64,000 bases of DNA from Mesobacterium pallidum (GCF_019966535.1 NZ_JAIMID010000003.1:124001-188000); one strand, 5' to 3'. Positions 52,801 through 62,905 are shown, counted from the stretch's first letter. Numbers and translations are program-made. Notes: generated from the sequence alone by a model not told the origin.

Positions 52801-52880
52801 TGCGTGATGGCCGGGCTGCGTCTAGGTTTCATCAAGGTTACCTTGTTATCCTGACCGGACACGACCCGAGGAGTCTGCAC

Positions 52881-54605
52881 GTGACGCGCAAATCGAAACC
52901 ATCCCTGCTGATCTCGGCGGCCGTCGCGGCCTGCCTCGCCCTGTCTTCCGTCCCGGTGGCGGCGCAGGGGCTGGCGGGGGCCTACCTGTCGGCACGGGCC
53001 GCCAGCGCATCGGGCGATTTCGAAAGCGCCTCGCGCTACTTTTCCCGCGCCATGATCGAGGACCCGGGCAATCCCGCGCTGATGGAAAACGCCATCATCG
53101 CCGAGGTCTCGCTGGGCAATTTCGACCGCGCCGCCCAGATCGCCGACAAGCTCGAGGCGACCGGCGCGCAAAGCCAGATCGCCCATCTCGCCTCGGTCTC
53201 GGCGCTGGCCAAGGCCGAGGATTACGATGCACTGCTCGCCCGTCTCAACGAGGACGGCGGCATCGGCCCGCTGGTCGACGGCCTCCTGCGCGCCTGGACG
53301 CTGGTCGGCCAGGGCAAGATGAGCGACGCGCTGACCGAGCTTGACACCGTGGCGCAGACCAACGGTCTTGCCGGATTTGCCATGTATCACAAGGCGCTGG
53401 CCATGGCATCGGTCGGCGATTTCGAAGGGGCAGAGGCGATCTTTGCCGCCGATGCCTCGGGCTCGCTCTCGGGCAGCCGCCGCGGTGCGCTGGCCCGGAT
53501 CGAGATCCTCAGCCAGCTGGGCCGCGTCGACGAGGCGCGGGCCCTGATGGACAGCAGCTTCCGCAGCGAACTGGACCCCTCGCTGAAACAGATCGCCGCC
53601 GACCTCGAGGCCGGAGAGGCGCTGCCCTTCAGCCACATCCGGTCGGCCCGCGACGGCATGGCCGAGGTGTTCTTTACCATCGCCGGCGCCCTCAACCAGG
53701 AGGCCGAGAGCAGCTACACCCTGCTTTACAGCCGGGTGACGGAATACCTGCGCCCCGATCACGTGGACGCCATCCTGATGAACGCGGGCCTGCTGGACGA
53801 AATGGGCCAGTACGACCTCGCCGTCGCCACCTACCGCAAGGTGCCGCGCGATGACCCCAGCTTCCACGTGGCCGAGCTGGGGCGCGCCGAGTCGCTGCGC
53901 GATGCCGGCAAGGACGAGGCGGCGATCGAGGTGCTGGAACAGCTGGCGCGCGACTATCCCGACCAGCCCTTCGTGCATTCGACCCTTGGCGACGTGATGC
54001 GCCAGCGGGAGGATTTCCAGGCCGCCATCGCTCCCTACGACCGCGCCATCGCGCTCTACGAAGAGATGGATGCGCCGCAGTGGTTCGCCTATTACGCCCG
54101 GTCGATCTGCCTCGAGCGGGTCGGCGACTGGGACAAGGCCAAGGCCGGGTTCGAACGGGCCCTGACGCTCAATCCCGAGCAGCCGCAGGTGCTGAACTAC
54201 CTCGGCTATTCCATGGTGGAAAAGCACGAGGATCTCGACCGCGCGCTTGGCCTGATCGAACGCGCCGTGATCGCGCGGCCCGACAGCGGCTACATCGTCG
54301 ACAGCCTGGGCTGGGTGAACTACCGCCTGGGCCGCTACGACGAGGCGATCGTGCACATGGAGCGCGCGGCCGAGCTGATGCCGGTGGACCCGGTGGTCAA
54401 CGACCACCTCGGCGACGTGCTCTGGGCCGTGGGCCGCCAGCGCGAGGCCGAGTTCCAGTGGCGCCGCGCGCTGAGCTTCATCACCGACAGCACCAACCTC
54501 GAAGAGGTCGACCCGCTGCGCATCCGCCGCAAGCTCGAGGTCGGGCTGGACGTTGTGCTGGAAGAAGAAGGCGCCCCGCCCCTGCAGATGGCTGATGACA
54601 TTTGA
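52881..54605 (+). CDS. Exported tetratricopeptide-repeat protein
   Basis: A 574-residue protein with a signal peptide (about 1-26, ending VAA-QGL) and many TPR-like helix pairs over residues 30-540; clear ones are YLSARAASASGDFESASRYFSRAM, and later units such as FVHSTLGDVMRQREDFQAAIAPYDRAIAL and VDSLGWVNYRLGRYDEAIVHMERA. Such proteins are periplasmic or outer-membrane scaffolds; LapB/BamD-like roles are possible but not shown. The start is GTG, preceded by GAGGAG 7-8 nt upstream, giving a complete signal peptide; an in-frame ATG at 52800 adds 27 residues with no role. Its 3' end overlaps ispE by 11 nt. Confidence 0.82.
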   Translation: MTRKSKPSLLISAAVAACLALSSVPVAAQGLAGAYLSARAASASGDFESASRYFSRAMIEDPGNPALMENAIIAEVSLGNFDRAAQIADKLEATGAQSQIAHLASVSALAKAEDYDALLARLNEDGGIGPLVDGLLRAWTLVGQGKMSDALTELDTVAQTNGLAGFAMYHKALAMASVGDFEGAEAIFAADASGSLSGSRRGALARIEILSQLGRVDEARALMDSSFRSELDPSLKQIAADLEAGEALPFSHIRSARDGMAEVFFTIAGALNQEAESSYTLLYSRVTEYLRPDHVDAILMNAGLLDEMGQYDLAVATYRKVPRDDPSFHVAELGRAESLRDAGKDEAAIEVLEQLARDYPDQPFVHSTLGDVMRQREDFQAAIAPYDRAIALYEEMDAPQWFAYYARSICLERVGDWDKAKAGFERALTLNPEQPQVLNYLGYSMVEKHEDLDRALGLIERAVIARPDSGYIVDSLGWVNYRLGRYDEAIVHMERAAELMPVDPVVNDHLGDVLWAVGRQREAEFQWRRALSFITDSTNLEEVDPLRIRRKLEVGLDVVLEEEGAPPLQMADDI

Positions 54606-55443
54606 CCCGGCCGCGCTGACCGCCCGGGCCAAGGTCAACCTGTCGTTGCACGTGACGGGGCGGCGCGGCGACGGCTACCACCTGCTCGATTCCTTCGTCG
54701 CCTTCACCGATTATGGCGACAGGGTTGCCATCGCGCCTGCGACCGGCCTGTCCCTGACCGTCACCGGCCCACGGGCCGAGGGCGTGCCGACGGATGGCGG
54801 CAACCTCTGTTTGCGCGCGGCGCGGCTGTTCGACCTGCCCGGTGTCGCCATCACGCTCGACAAGCACCTGCCCGCCGCGGCCGGGATCGGCGGCGGCTCG
54901 GCCGATGCGGCGGCGGTGATCGCGCTCCTTTGGCAGGCGACCGGGCAGATGCCGGGGCCCGAGGCCGTGCTGACCCTTGGCGCCGACGTGCCCGTCTGCC
55001 TTTCGGGTCTGCCAAGCCGCATGCGCGGGATCGGCGAAGACCTCTCCCCCGCCCCCGCCCTGCCGCCGCTCTGGTGCGTGCTGGTCAACCCCGGCGTCGC
55101 CGTGCCCACCGGCGCGGTCTTCCAGGCCCTGCACGAGGTAGAAAACCCGCCCATGGCGGACTTCCCGGACCATTGGGCCGGCCCCGCCGCGCTGTGCGAC
55201 TGGCTCGCGGACCAGCGCAACGACCTGCAACCGCCCGCCTGCACCGCCCAGCCCGTCATCGCCGAAGTGCTGGAGGCCATCGCCGGCACCGGCGCGCTGC
55301 TCTCCCGCATGTCGGGCTCGGGCGCCACCTGCTTCGGCCTCTACGACACGCCCGAAACCGCCGACCGCGCCGCGCAGGCGCTGACCCGTCCCGGCTGGTG
55401 GGTGCAGGCCAGCGCGCTTGCCAGCGGCCCCGCCACACCGTAA
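54595..55443 (+). CDS. ispE: 4-diphosphocytidyl-2-C-methyl-D-erythritol kinase
   Basis: A 282-residue GHMP-family kinase of the non-mevalonate (MEP) isoprenoid pathway, phosphorylating CDP-ME at C2. Motifs: [20 protein letters not shown] at the start, the ATP-binding [16 protein letters not shown] (~86-101) and [14 protein letters not shown] near the end. The start ATG lies inside the last codons of the TPR gene (MADDI*), so translation is coupled. Cytoplasmic, essential in most alphaproteobacteria. Confidence 0.96.
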   Translation: MTFDPAALTARAKVNLSLHVTGRRGDGYHLLDSFVAFTDYGDRVAIAPATGLSLTVTGPRAEGVPTDGGNLCLRAARLFDLPGVAITLDKHLPAAAGIGGGSADAAAVIALLWQATGQMPGPEAVLTLGADVPVCLSGLPSRMRGIGEDLSPAPALPPLWCVLVNPGVAVPTGAVFQALHEVENPPMADFPDHWAGPAALCDWLADQRNDLQPPACTAQPVIAEVLEAIAGTGALLSRMSGSGATCFGLYDTPETADRAAQALTRPGWWVQASALASGPATP

Positions 55444-55453
55444 GGGGCGCTTC

Positions 55454-56323
55454 ATGCTCGACGATTGCGACGATATCCACCCGCTGTTCCACGGCGCCCC
55501 CAAGACCACCGAGTTCCGCAAGCTGCGGAAGCGGCTGGTGCAGAACGTGCGCGAGGCCATCGACCACTACGGCATGATCGAGGAGGGCGCGCGCTGGCTC
55601 GTCTGCCTCTCGGGCGGAAAGGACAGCTACACGCTGCTCGCCATCCTGCACGAGCTGAAATGGCGCGGCCTGCTGCCGGTCGAGCTGCTGGCCTGCAACC
55701 TCGACCAGGGACAGCCGGGGTTTCCGGCGACCGTTCTGCCGGAATTCCTTGAAAAGATGGGGGTTCCGCACCGGATCGAGTACGAGGACACCTATTCCAT
55801 CGTCAAGGAGAAGGTCCCCGCCGGGCGGACCTATTGCGCGCTCTGTTCGCGGCTGCGGCGCGGCAACCTCTACCGCATCGCGCGCGAGGAAGGCTGCTCG
55901 GCCGTGGTCCTCGGACATCACCGCGACGACATCCTCGAGACCTTCTTCATGAACTTGTTCCACGGCGGGCGTCTGGCCACCATGCCGCCCAAGCTGGTCA
56001 ACGAGGAAGGCGATCTTTTCGTCTACCGCCCCCTCGCCCACGTGGCCGAGGCGGATTGCGAGAAATTCGCCCGCGACATGAAGTATCCGATCATCCCCTG
56101 TGACCTTTGCGGGTCGCAGGACGGGTTGCAGCGCCAGCAGGTCAAGCAGATCCTCGACCAGTGGGAGCGCAACAGCCCCGGCCGCCGCCAGGTCATGTTC
56201 CGGGCGCTGACCAATGTGCGCCCCAGCCATATGCTGGACCCGAAACTCTTTGATTTCGTTGGTCTTGCGCGCGACTCGGTAAAATTCGACGAAGATTCCG
56301 CCAAAGCGCCCCGGCTGCGTTAA
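55454..56323 (+). CDS. ttcA: tRNA 2-thiocytidine(32) synthetase TtcA
   Basis: A 289-residue PP-loop ATPase that thiolates C32 of tRNA. The PP-loop reads [12 protein letters not shown] (~52-63). FeS/thiolation cysteines are in [13 protein letters not shown] (Cys-x-x-Cys, ~127-130) and [11 protein letters not shown]. Known to bind a [4Fe-4S] cluster. Starts 10 nt after ispE with GGGGCG upstream, so part of the same unit. Confidence 0.95.
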   Translation: MLDDCDDIHPLFHGAPKTTEFRKLRKRLVQNVREAIDHYGMIEEGARWLVCLSGGKDSYTLLAILHELKWRGLLPVELLACNLDQGQPGFPATVLPEFLEKMGVPHRIEYEDTYSIVKEKVPAGRTYCALCSRLRRGNLYRIAREEGCSAVVLGHHRDDILETFFMNLFHGGRLATMPPKLVNEEGDLFVYRPLAHVAEADCEKFARDMKYPIIPCDLCGSQDGLQRQQVKQILDQWERNSPGRRQVMFRALTNVRPSHMLDPKLFDFVGLARDSVKFDEDSAKAPRLR

Positions 56324-56388
56324 GCCTCTGCTCAGCCCCCGTCCCTACGGTCAGCCTTGCATGACCTGATGACTGGGGAACACCGCCC

Positions 56389-57933
56389 ATGGCGCGACGC
56401 CGGACGACTTCGCTGTCCGCTTTCAGGTCCCGGCTGCGCCTGGCGCTTTCGGGGCCCCACCTGCTGGCCTTCATTCCCGCCGTGTCGCTCGGGTCTTTCT
56501 GGCTGGGCGGTGAGGGGGCGCTGACCCTCGTTGCGCTGTTCCTGCCGGTGCTGTTCCTGTTTGTCGGCGGGGTCGACACACGGCTGAAGTCGCGCTTCAC
56601 TGCGACCGACCCCTATACCCTGCTGCCCCGCGACGCGTTCGAGCAGATGCTGGAATCCAAGCTGCAGCAGGCCGCGCAGCGCGGCCGCCGGGTGGCCTGC
56701 CTGCTGGTCCGCATCGACGATTTCGACGAGCTGACCGTGCGCTTCGGCCCCAATGCCGCCGACACGGTGCTGCGCCGCGCGGGTGAGCGGATGGTGGACA
56801 ACCTGCGCGAAATCGATTCGGTGCGGCGGCTCGACGACGACCTGTTCGGCATCATCATGGGGCCGGTCAAGCAGTTCGACATGAACAGCGCGGCGGACAT
56901 CTCGTCGCGGCTGCAAACCCGGCTCGAGGATCCGTTTTCCGTCGAATCGACCAAGATCTACCTCAGCTGCTCCATCGGTTACTGCATCTCGACCCGCGAC
57001 CCGGACGAGACCGCGCCGGGCCTCTTCGACCACGCCTCGACCGCCCTGACCGAAGCGCAGGCTGCCGGAAACGGATGTGCCCGCGGTTTCACCCGCGAGA
57101 TGGGGATGCAGGCGGTCGAGCGGCAAGTCTTCGGCAAGCAGGTCCGCGCCGCCCTCGAGGAAGAGACCTTTACCCCCTGGTTCCAGCCGCAGATCTCGAC
57201 CGACACCGGAGAGATCACGGGGTTCGAGGCGCTGGCCCGCTGGGTTCATCCCGAACGCGGCGTGGTCGGCCCGGCCGATTTCCTGCCCGTGGTCGAGGAA
57301 CTTGGCGCGCTGGAACGGCTGGGCGAGATGATGCTGACCCAGGCCCTGCAGGCATTGGCCGCCTGGGACCGGGCCGGGCTGGACATCCCCACCGTTTCGG
57401 TCAACTTCGCCGGGCCCGAGCTGCGCAACCCCCGCCTGATCGACCGCATCAAGTGGGAACTGGACCGCGTCGACATCCCGCCCGAGCGGCTGGTGATCGA
57501 GGTGCTGGAAACCGTCGTGACCACCTCGGACGACGAGCGGACGGTCAAGAATGTCAATGCCTTGGCCGAGATGGGCTGCCATATCGACCTTGACGATTTC
57601 GGCACCGGCAATGCCTCGATCTCGGCCCTGCGGCGGTTCTCCGTCTCGCGGCTCAAGATCGACCGCAGCTTTGTCAAGAATGCCGACAAGGACCTCGAAC
57701 AGCGCCGCATCATCACCGCCATCCTCACCATGGCCGAGCGGCTGGGCCTCGACACCCTCGCCGAAGGGGTCGAGACCGCGGGCGAACACGCGATCCTGTC
57801 GCAGCTGGGATGCGGCCACGTGCAGGGCTTCGGCATCGCGCGGCCGATGTCACTGGAACGCACCTTCGACTGGATCACCACGCACAACGCCTCGCTGGCC
57901 CAGGCGCCGCGGATCGGCGGCCAGGCCAGCTAA
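56389..57933 (+). CDS. EAL-domain c-di-GMP phosphodiesterase with degenerate GGDEF
   Basis: A 514-residue protein. Hydrophobic N-terminal helices (about 28-64) anchor it in the inner membrane. A GGDEF-fold domain (about 80-220) carries LDDDLF where GGDEF would be, so it cannot make c-di-GMP; it may bind GTP. The EAL domain (about 235-490) is intact: FEALARWVHPERG with E-A-L, ETVVTTSDD, DLDDFGTGNAS, and EGVETAGEHA. Predicted to hydrolyse c-di-GMP. Follows ttcA by 65 nt. Start ATGGCGCGACGC preceded by GGGGAACACCGCCC. Confidence 0.93.
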   Translation: MARRRTTSLSAFRSRLRLALSGPHLLAFIPAVSLGSFWLGGEGALTLVALFLPVLFLFVGGVDTRLKSRFTATDPYTLLPRDAFEQMLESKLQQAAQRGRRVACLLVRIDDFDELTVRFGPNAADTVLRRAGERMVDNLREIDSVRRLDDDLFGIIMGPVKQFDMNSAADISSRLQTRLEDPFSVESTKIYLSCSIGYCISTRDPDETAPGLFDHASTALTEAQAAGNGCARGFTREMGMQAVERQVFGKQVRAALEEETFTPWFQPQISTDTGEITGFEALARWVHPERGVVGPADFLPVVEELGALERLGEMMLTQALQALAAWDRAGLDIPTVSVNFAGPELRNPRLIDRIKWELDRVDIPPERLVIEVLETVVTTSDDERTVKNVNALAEMGCHIDLDDFGTGNASISALRRFSVSRLKIDRSFVKNADKDLEQRRIITAILTMAERLGLDTLAEGVETAGEHAILSQLGCGHVQGFGIARPMSLERTFDWITTHNASLAQAPRIGGQAS

Positions 57934-58098
57934 TCCCGCGACTTTCCCGAAACACGTTGATTCCCGGTGCCGCGGCCCATATCTGGGGCGCAGCCGATGG
58001 ACGCAGGCGCCCCCATCGGGCGCATCTCCCCTTGACCTTTCGGGGGGCACTCTGTTGAACGCGGCCGCAGATACGCAAAGGACAGGTGGCGGTCCCTC

Positions 58099-59922
58099 AT
58101 GGACGATCAGAACAAGAACCTCATTCTCGCAACGGTCCTGAGCATGGTCGTGCTCATCGGCTGGTTCGTCATGTTCCCGCCGCCCGAGCCGCCGGCCGAT
58201 CCGACCGCGACCGAGGCCGTGACCGAGACGACGACCGCGCCGACCGCTGCCGTGCCCGGCGCGACGACGACAGGCGCGCCAGCCGCGACCGGAGAGGCCG
58301 CCGTGCAGCCGCTGGCCGCCGACGCGCCCCGCGTCACGATCGAGACGCCGCGCGTCGCCGGCTCGATCTCGCTGCGCGGCGGGCGGATCGACGACCTCAA
58401 GCTCAAGGATTACCGCGAGACGCTGGACGACGGATCGGACATCGTCACATATTTCTCGCCCGCCGGCGGGGACGACGCCTATTACGCCCTGTACGGCTGG
58501 GCCCCCGGCGCCGGCCTGACGGCCGAGGCCGTACCCGGCCCCAACACGCTGTGGACCGCGCCCGCCAATGCCACGCTGACGCCGGACACGCCCGTGACCC
58601 TCAGCTGGGACAACGGCGCAGGGCTGAAGTTCACCCGCACCATCGCCATCGACCAGGACTACATGTTCACCGTGACCCAGCGGGTCGAGAACACCGGCGC
58701 CGGCACCGCCGCGCTGGCGCCCTACGGCATCCTCGCCCGTCACGGCATCCCCTCGGACATCAAGAAGTTCTTCATCCTGCATGAAGGCCTGATCTCGATG
58801 ACCGACGGCGAGCTGACCGAGACCGATTACAAGGACATGGAGGACCTCGAGATCGTCCCGTCCGAAGGCGCCCGCGCCGAGGTCACCCAGGTGCAGGAAG
58901 ACGGCTGGATCGGGTTCACCGACCATTACTGGATGGCCACGCTGATCCCGCAGCCCGGCACCGCCTTCAAGGCCGCGGCCAAGTACGACGACCGCCGCAA
59001 CATCTTCCAAACCGAGGCCGTGCTGCCGACCATGACCGTGGCCCAGGGCGCCTCGGCCGAGGTCACCACGCAGCTGTTTGCCGGCGCCAAGGAATGGGAA
59101 ACCATCCGCAATTACGAACAGGGCGGGATCGCGGGCTTCCTCGATTCCATCGACTGGGGCTGGTTCTTCTTCATCACCAAGCCGATGTTCTGGCTGCTGC
59201 ACAACCTGCACAACCTGATCGGCAACATGGGCTGGGCGATCATCGCGCTGACCATCATCATCAAGATGATCCTGTTCCCGCTGGCCTACAAATCCTACGT
59301 CTCGATGGCCAAGATGAAGGAACTCCAGCCCGAGATGGAGAAGATCAAGGAGCGCGCCGGCGACGACCGCAGCAAGCTCCAGCAAGAGATGATGGAGCTC
59401 TACAAGAAGGAAAAGGTGAACCCCGCCTCGGGCTGTCTGCCGATCCTGCTGCAGATCCCGATCTTCTTCTCGCTCTACAAGGTGATCTTCGTCACGCTCG
59501 AACTGCGCCACCAGCCCTGGGTCGGCTGGATCCGCGACCTGTCGGCCCCCGACCCGTCGTCGATCCTGAACCTCTTCGGCCTCCTGCCCTTCGCGGCGCC
59601 CGATCCGCAAAGCTTCCTCGCGATCATCAGCCTTGGCGTGCTGCCGATCCTGCTGGGCATCTCGATGTGGTTGCAGCAGAAACTGAACCCGGCGCCCACG
59701 GACCCGACCCAGCAGATGATCTTTGCCTGGATGCCCTGGGTGTTCATGTTCATGCTCGGCAGCTTCGCCTCGGGCCTCGTGCTCTACTGGATCGCGAACA
59801 ACACGATCACCTTCACCCAGCAGTACACGATCATGACGCTGCACGGGAAACGGCCTGATCTCTTCGGCAACATCTTCCGCAAACGGAAGGCCAAGACCGA
59901 GGCGGAGGCCGCCAAGAAATGA
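58099..59922 (+). CDS. yidC: Membrane protein insertase YidC
   Basis: A 607-residue inner-membrane insertase. TM1 is at residues 5-25 (LILATVLSMVVLIGWFVMF); then a long periplasmic beta-sandwich domain (about 70-360, with NYEQGGIAGFLDSIDWGWFFFITKP at its end) and the five-helix 60KD_IMP core (about 370-590). KVNPASGCLPILLQIPIFFSLYKV in the core and the conserved Arg in the groove region are expected. Works with Sec and alone. The ATG follows GGACAGGTGGCGG. Its last bases overlap the MOSC gene by ATGA. Gene is full length. Confidence 0.97.
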   Translation: MDDQNKNLILATVLSMVVLIGWFVMFPPPEPPADPTATEAVTETTTAPTAAVPGATTTGAPAATGEAAVQPLAADAPRVTIETPRVAGSISLRGGRIDDLKLKDYRETLDDGSDIVTYFSPAGGDDAYYALYGWAPGAGLTAEAVPGPNTLWTAPANATLTPDTPVTLSWDNGAGLKFTRTIAIDQDYMFTVTQRVENTGAGTAALAPYGILARHGIPSDIKKFFILHEGLISMTDGELTETDYKDMEDLEIVPSEGARAEVTQVQEDGWIGFTDHYWMATLIPQPGTAFKAAAKYDDRRNIFQTEAVLPTMTVAQGASAEVTTQLFAGAKEWETIRNYEQGGIAGFLDSIDWGWFFFITKPMFWLLHNLHNLIGNMGWAIIALTIIIKMILFPLAYKSYVSMAKMKELQPEMEKIKERAGDDRSKLQQEMMELYKKEKVNPASGCLPILLQIPIFFSLYKVIFVTLELRHQPWVGWIRDLSAPDPSSILNLFGLLPFAAPDPQSFLAIISLGVLPILLGISMWLQQKLNPAPTDPTQQMIFAWMPWVFMFMLGSFASGLVLYWIANNTITFTQQYTIMTLHGKRPDLFGNIFRKRKAKTEAEAAKK

Positions 59923-60659
59923 CCGTGACGGTCACCGACATCTGCCGGTACCCGATCAAGAGCCACGGACGCGAGTCCGTGGCTTCGGTCACTCTGGAGG
60001 CGGGGAAAACCCTGCCCTGGGACCGGGCCTATGCCATGGCCCATGACGCCAGCCGCGCCGGCACCGGCTGGGCGCGCTGCATCGAATTCACCCGCGTTGC
60101 CGGATCGCCCGCGATGGCCGCGATCACCGCAAAGGTGGACGAAGAGGCGGGCCGGATCACCCTGACCCACCCCGAGCGCGCGCCGCTCGACTTCGACCCC
60201 GAGACGGAAGGCGACAAGCTGGTCGCCTGGGTGGCCGGCATGACCCCCGCAAACCGGCCCCAGCCCGCACGCCTGATGCGCGCGACGGGCACCGGCTACA
60301 CCGACATCGAAAGCGGCCACGTCACGATCTGCAACATGGCCTCGCACCGCGCCGTCGAAGAGCGGCTGGGCCAGCCCCTGTCGCCCGCCCGCTGGCGGGG
60401 CAACATCTGGCTGGACGGGCTGCCGCCCTGGGCCGAGTTCGACTGGCTGGGCCGCGAGATCCGCATCGGATCCGCCACCTTGCGCGTCCTGGAACGCACC
60501 GACCGCTGCATGACCACCCATGCCAATCCCGAAACCGGCCAACGGGATGCCGACGTGCTGGGCACGCTTGACACCTTCGGCCACCGTGACTTTTCGGTCA
60601 CGGCGCAGGTCGTGAAAACCGGTCGCGTCGCGATCGGAGACGAGGTAACCCTGCCATGA
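59919..60659 (+). CDS. MOSC-domain protein
   Basis: A 246-residue MOSC protein: beta-strand N-terminus VTVTDICRYPIKSHGRESVAS and, near residue 190, LERTDRCMTTHANPETGQRD with the conserved Cys that takes part in molybdenum-cofactor-related sulfur or ligand transfer. Related E. coli YcbX/YiiM proteins reduce hydroxylamino compounds. No signal peptide. Coupled by 4-nt overlaps to yidC upstream and engB downstream, an order common in alphaproteobacteria by recall. Confidence 0.9.
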   Translation: MTVTVTDICRYPIKSHGRESVASVTLEAGKTLPWDRAYAMAHDASRAGTGWARCIEFTRVAGSPAMAAITAKVDEEAGRITLTHPERAPLDFDPETEGDKLVAWVAGMTPANRPQPARLMRATGTGYTDIESGHVTICNMASHRAVEERLGQPLSPARWRGNIWLDGLPPWAEFDWLGREIRIGSATLRVLERTDRCMTTHANPETGQRDADVLGTLDTFGHRDFSVTAQVVKTGRVAIGDEVTLP

Positions 60660-61309
60660 CCACCCTGCCCTTCCCCGAGGTCGAGACCCCGGACGACGCC
60701 ACGATCGAGGCCGCCCGCAAGCTCTTTGCCGGCGGGACCGATTTCCTCAAGGGCGTGGTCGCCATGGACGGCTTGCCGCCCGACGACCGGATCGAGATCT
60801 GCTTTGCCGGTCGTTCGAACGTCGGCAAGTCGAGCCTGATCAACGCCCTGACCGGCCGCAAGGGGCTTGCGCGCGCGTCGAACACGCCCGGCCGCACGCA
60901 GGAGATCAACTTCTTCACCCTCGGCGACAGCCGCTACCTCGTCGACCTGCCGGGCTACGGCTTTGCCAATGCCCCCGTCGACGTGGTCGCGAAATGGCAG
61001 CGGCTGCTCAAGCAGTACCTGTCGGGCCGGCAATCGCTGCGCCGCGCCTTCGTGCTGATCGACAGCCGCCATGGCGTCAAATCCGTGGACGAAGAGATCC
61101 TGTCCCTGCTCGACATGTCCGCCGTGACCTTCCAGGTGGTGCTGACCAAGGCCGACAAGGTCAAGGACAAGGACCGTGAGGCCGTGCTCGCGCAGGTGCG
61201 CGGGGCGCTGTCCAAGCATCCGGCCGCCTTCCCCGAGCTGATAGTGACCTCGTCGGAAAAAGGCTGGGGCATCCCCACCCTGCGCGCGGTGATTGCCGGG
61301 CTCGAATAG
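60656..61309 (+). CDS. engB: Ribosome biogenesis GTPase EngB (YihA/YsxC)
   Basis: A 217-residue P-loop GTPase required for 50S ribosomal subunit maturation: G1 GRSNVGKSSLIN (48-59), G3 DLPGYGFA, G4 TKADK, and the SSEKGWGIP-like G5 region near the C-terminus. Cytoplasmic. The start overlaps the MOSC stop by ATGA. Full length. Confidence 0.97.
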   Translation: MTTLPFPEVETPDDATIEAARKLFAGGTDFLKGVVAMDGLPPDDRIEICFAGRSNVGKSSLINALTGRKGLARASNTPGRTQEINFFTLGDSRYLVDLPGYGFANAPVDVVAKWQRLLKQYLSGRQSLRRAFVLIDSRHGVKSVDEEILSLLDMSAVTFQVVLTKADKVKDKDREAVLAQVRGALSKHPAAFPELIVTSSEKGWGIPTLRAVIAGLE

Positions 61310-61453
61310 GCGCCCTGCCCGATTGCGGCAGGGCGGCAACGTTCGCGAATCGCCGCGACCGGCAAGGGGCCCATCCCCTTCCATCCCCCCGGCCGCACGG
61401 CTAACCTGCGCAGAAATTCGCTCATCTCACGGGCGCGAGGCAAAGGGACCAGA

Positions 61454-62263
61454 ATGGCGCATATCATCGTCGTCGGAAACGAGAAGGGCGGGGCCGGCAA
61501 GTCCACCGTGTCGATGCACGTGGCCACGGCGCTGGCCCGGATGGGCCACAAGGTCGGCGCACTGGACCTCGACCTGCGGCAAAAGACGCTGGGGCGCTAT
61601 GCCGACAACCGGGCCAAGTTCCTGTCCAAGTCCGGGCTGCACCTGCCCGGGGCGGAGTATGTCGAGCTGCCCGAGATCGACCCGCAATCGCTCAAGCCGG
61701 GCGAAAACATCTACGACCACCGCCTGTCGGCCGCCGTGGCCGGGCTGGAAGAGCATTGCGATTACATCCTGATCGACTGCCCCGGCTCGCACACCCGGCT
61801 GAGCCAGGTGGCGCATTCGCTGGCCGACACCCTGATCACGCCGCTGAACGACAGTTTCATCGACTTTGACCTGCTGGCGCGGATCGACGGCGACGGGGTC
61901 AAGATCCTTGGCCCCTCGGTCTATTCCGAGATGGTCTGGAGCGCGCGTCAGCTGCGCGCGCAGGCTGGCCTCAAGCCCATCGACTGGATCGTGCTGCGCA
62001 ACCGTCTGGGCGCGCAGGCCATGGTCAACAAGCAGAAGATGGAAAAGGCCGTCGCGAACCTCTCCAAGCGGATCGGCTTCCGCGTGGCGCCGGGGTTCCA
62101 CGAGCGGGTGATCTTCCGCGAGCTGTTCCCGCGCGGGCTGACGCTGCTCGACCTCAAGGACGTCGGCGTCAAGCAGCTGAACATCTCGAACGTGGCCGCC
62201 CGGCAAGAGCTGCGCGACCTCGTCAAGGCGCTGAACCTGCCCGGCGTCACGGTCGATTTCTGA
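61454..62263 (+). CDS. mipZ: Division-site positioning ATPase MipZ
   Basis: A 269-residue ParA/MinD-like ATPase that forms a gradient from the cell poles and inhibits FtsZ polymerisation. Deviant Walker A GNEKGGAGKSTVS (residues 8-20, with the signature Lys), Walker B-type YILIDCPGS, and DLDLRQKTLGRY with MipZ-typical length. The ATG follows AAAGGGACCAGA. Gap of 144 nt after engB, no gene seen in it. No parB neighbour. MipZ is a hallmark of alphaproteobacteria. Confidence 0.95.
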   Translation: MAHIIVVGNEKGGAGKSTVSMHVATALARMGHKVGALDLDLRQKTLGRYADNRAKFLSKSGLHLPGAEYVELPEIDPQSLKPGENIYDHRLSAAVAGLEEHCDYILIDCPGSHTRLSQVAHSLADTLITPLNDSFIDFDLLARIDGDGVKILGPSVYSEMVWSARQLRAQAGLKPIDWIVLRNRLGAQAMVNKQKMEKAVANLSKRIGFRVAPGFHERVIFRELFPRGLTLLDLKDVGVKQLNISNVAARQELRDLVKALNLPGVTVDF

Positions 62264-62467
62264 CGTGCACGGCTGGCACGGCGGGCGCGATCGCCGTCGG
62301 CGGTGGTCCTGCCGGGCCTGGTCGCGCGGACCAAGGCGGAGCGGGCGCGGATGCCCGGCTTCCGGGGAACGCCCAAGTCACCGAGGCTGACCGACCGCGC
62401 CCCCCCGAGAAGTGCCGGAGAACGACCTCTCCCGCACCCAAGGACCCTGCAACCCGGAAAACGGCGC
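62264..62467. other. 204-nt spacer without a recognised gene
   Basis: Between mipZ and the convergent MarR gene. GC-rich with scattered short complementary runs; I see no convincing terminator hairpin with a U-tract, no ORF with a ribosome-binding site, and no repeat copy. Confidence 0.6.
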
Positions 62468-62905
62468 CTAGCCGATCCCGCCCAGCCGCCGCAGCACGGC
62501 CTGCAGCATCCGGGCATCCGTGACGCCCAGCGCCTGCGTCATCTCGGCGTTGTAGCGCTGCGCCTCGCCGCGCAGGTCCTGGTAGGCCACGCGGCCCGCC
62601 GCGGTCAGCGACAGCATCTCCTGCCGCCGATCCTCGGCCCGGCGCGACCGGGTCAGGAACCGCCGATCCTCCAGCGCAGACACGGCCCGGCTGATCTTGG
62701 TCTTGTGCATCTTGGCCCGCGTCGCGATGTCGCTCGCCGTCATGTCGCCGTAGCGGCCCAGGTGGAACAGCACCCGCCATTCCGTCCGCAGCATGCCATA
62801 GCGCTCGCGGTAGATCTGGTGGAACGCGAGGCTCGACGCCTCGGCGGCCTGGTTCAGCAGGTAGGGCAGGAAATCCTGCAGGTCGAAGTCATCAATATCG
62901 CTCAT
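62468..62905 (-). CDS. MarR family transcriptional regulator
   Basis: A 145-residue winged-helix regulator: LSEEQ-type N-terminal helix LPYLLNQAAEASSLAFHQIY, recognition region MTASDIATRAKMHKTKISRAVSAL (about 66-89) and wing EDRRFLTRSRRAEDRRQEMLSLTAAG. The start MSDIDDFDL was chosen over an upstream ATG (62959) inside the intergenic operator. Divergent from hmgA with 68 nt between starts, so it most likely represses homogentisate catabolism and itself (inference; MarR-type HmgR/HpaR regulators are known). Confidence 0.9.
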   Translation of the reverse strand: MSDIDDFDLQDFLPYLLNQAAEASSLAFHQIYRERYGMLRTEWRVLFHLGRYGDMTASDIATRAKMHKTKISRAVSALEDRRFLTRSRRAEDRRQEMLSLTAAGRVAYQDLRGEAQRYNAEMTQALGVTDARMLQAVLRRLGGIG

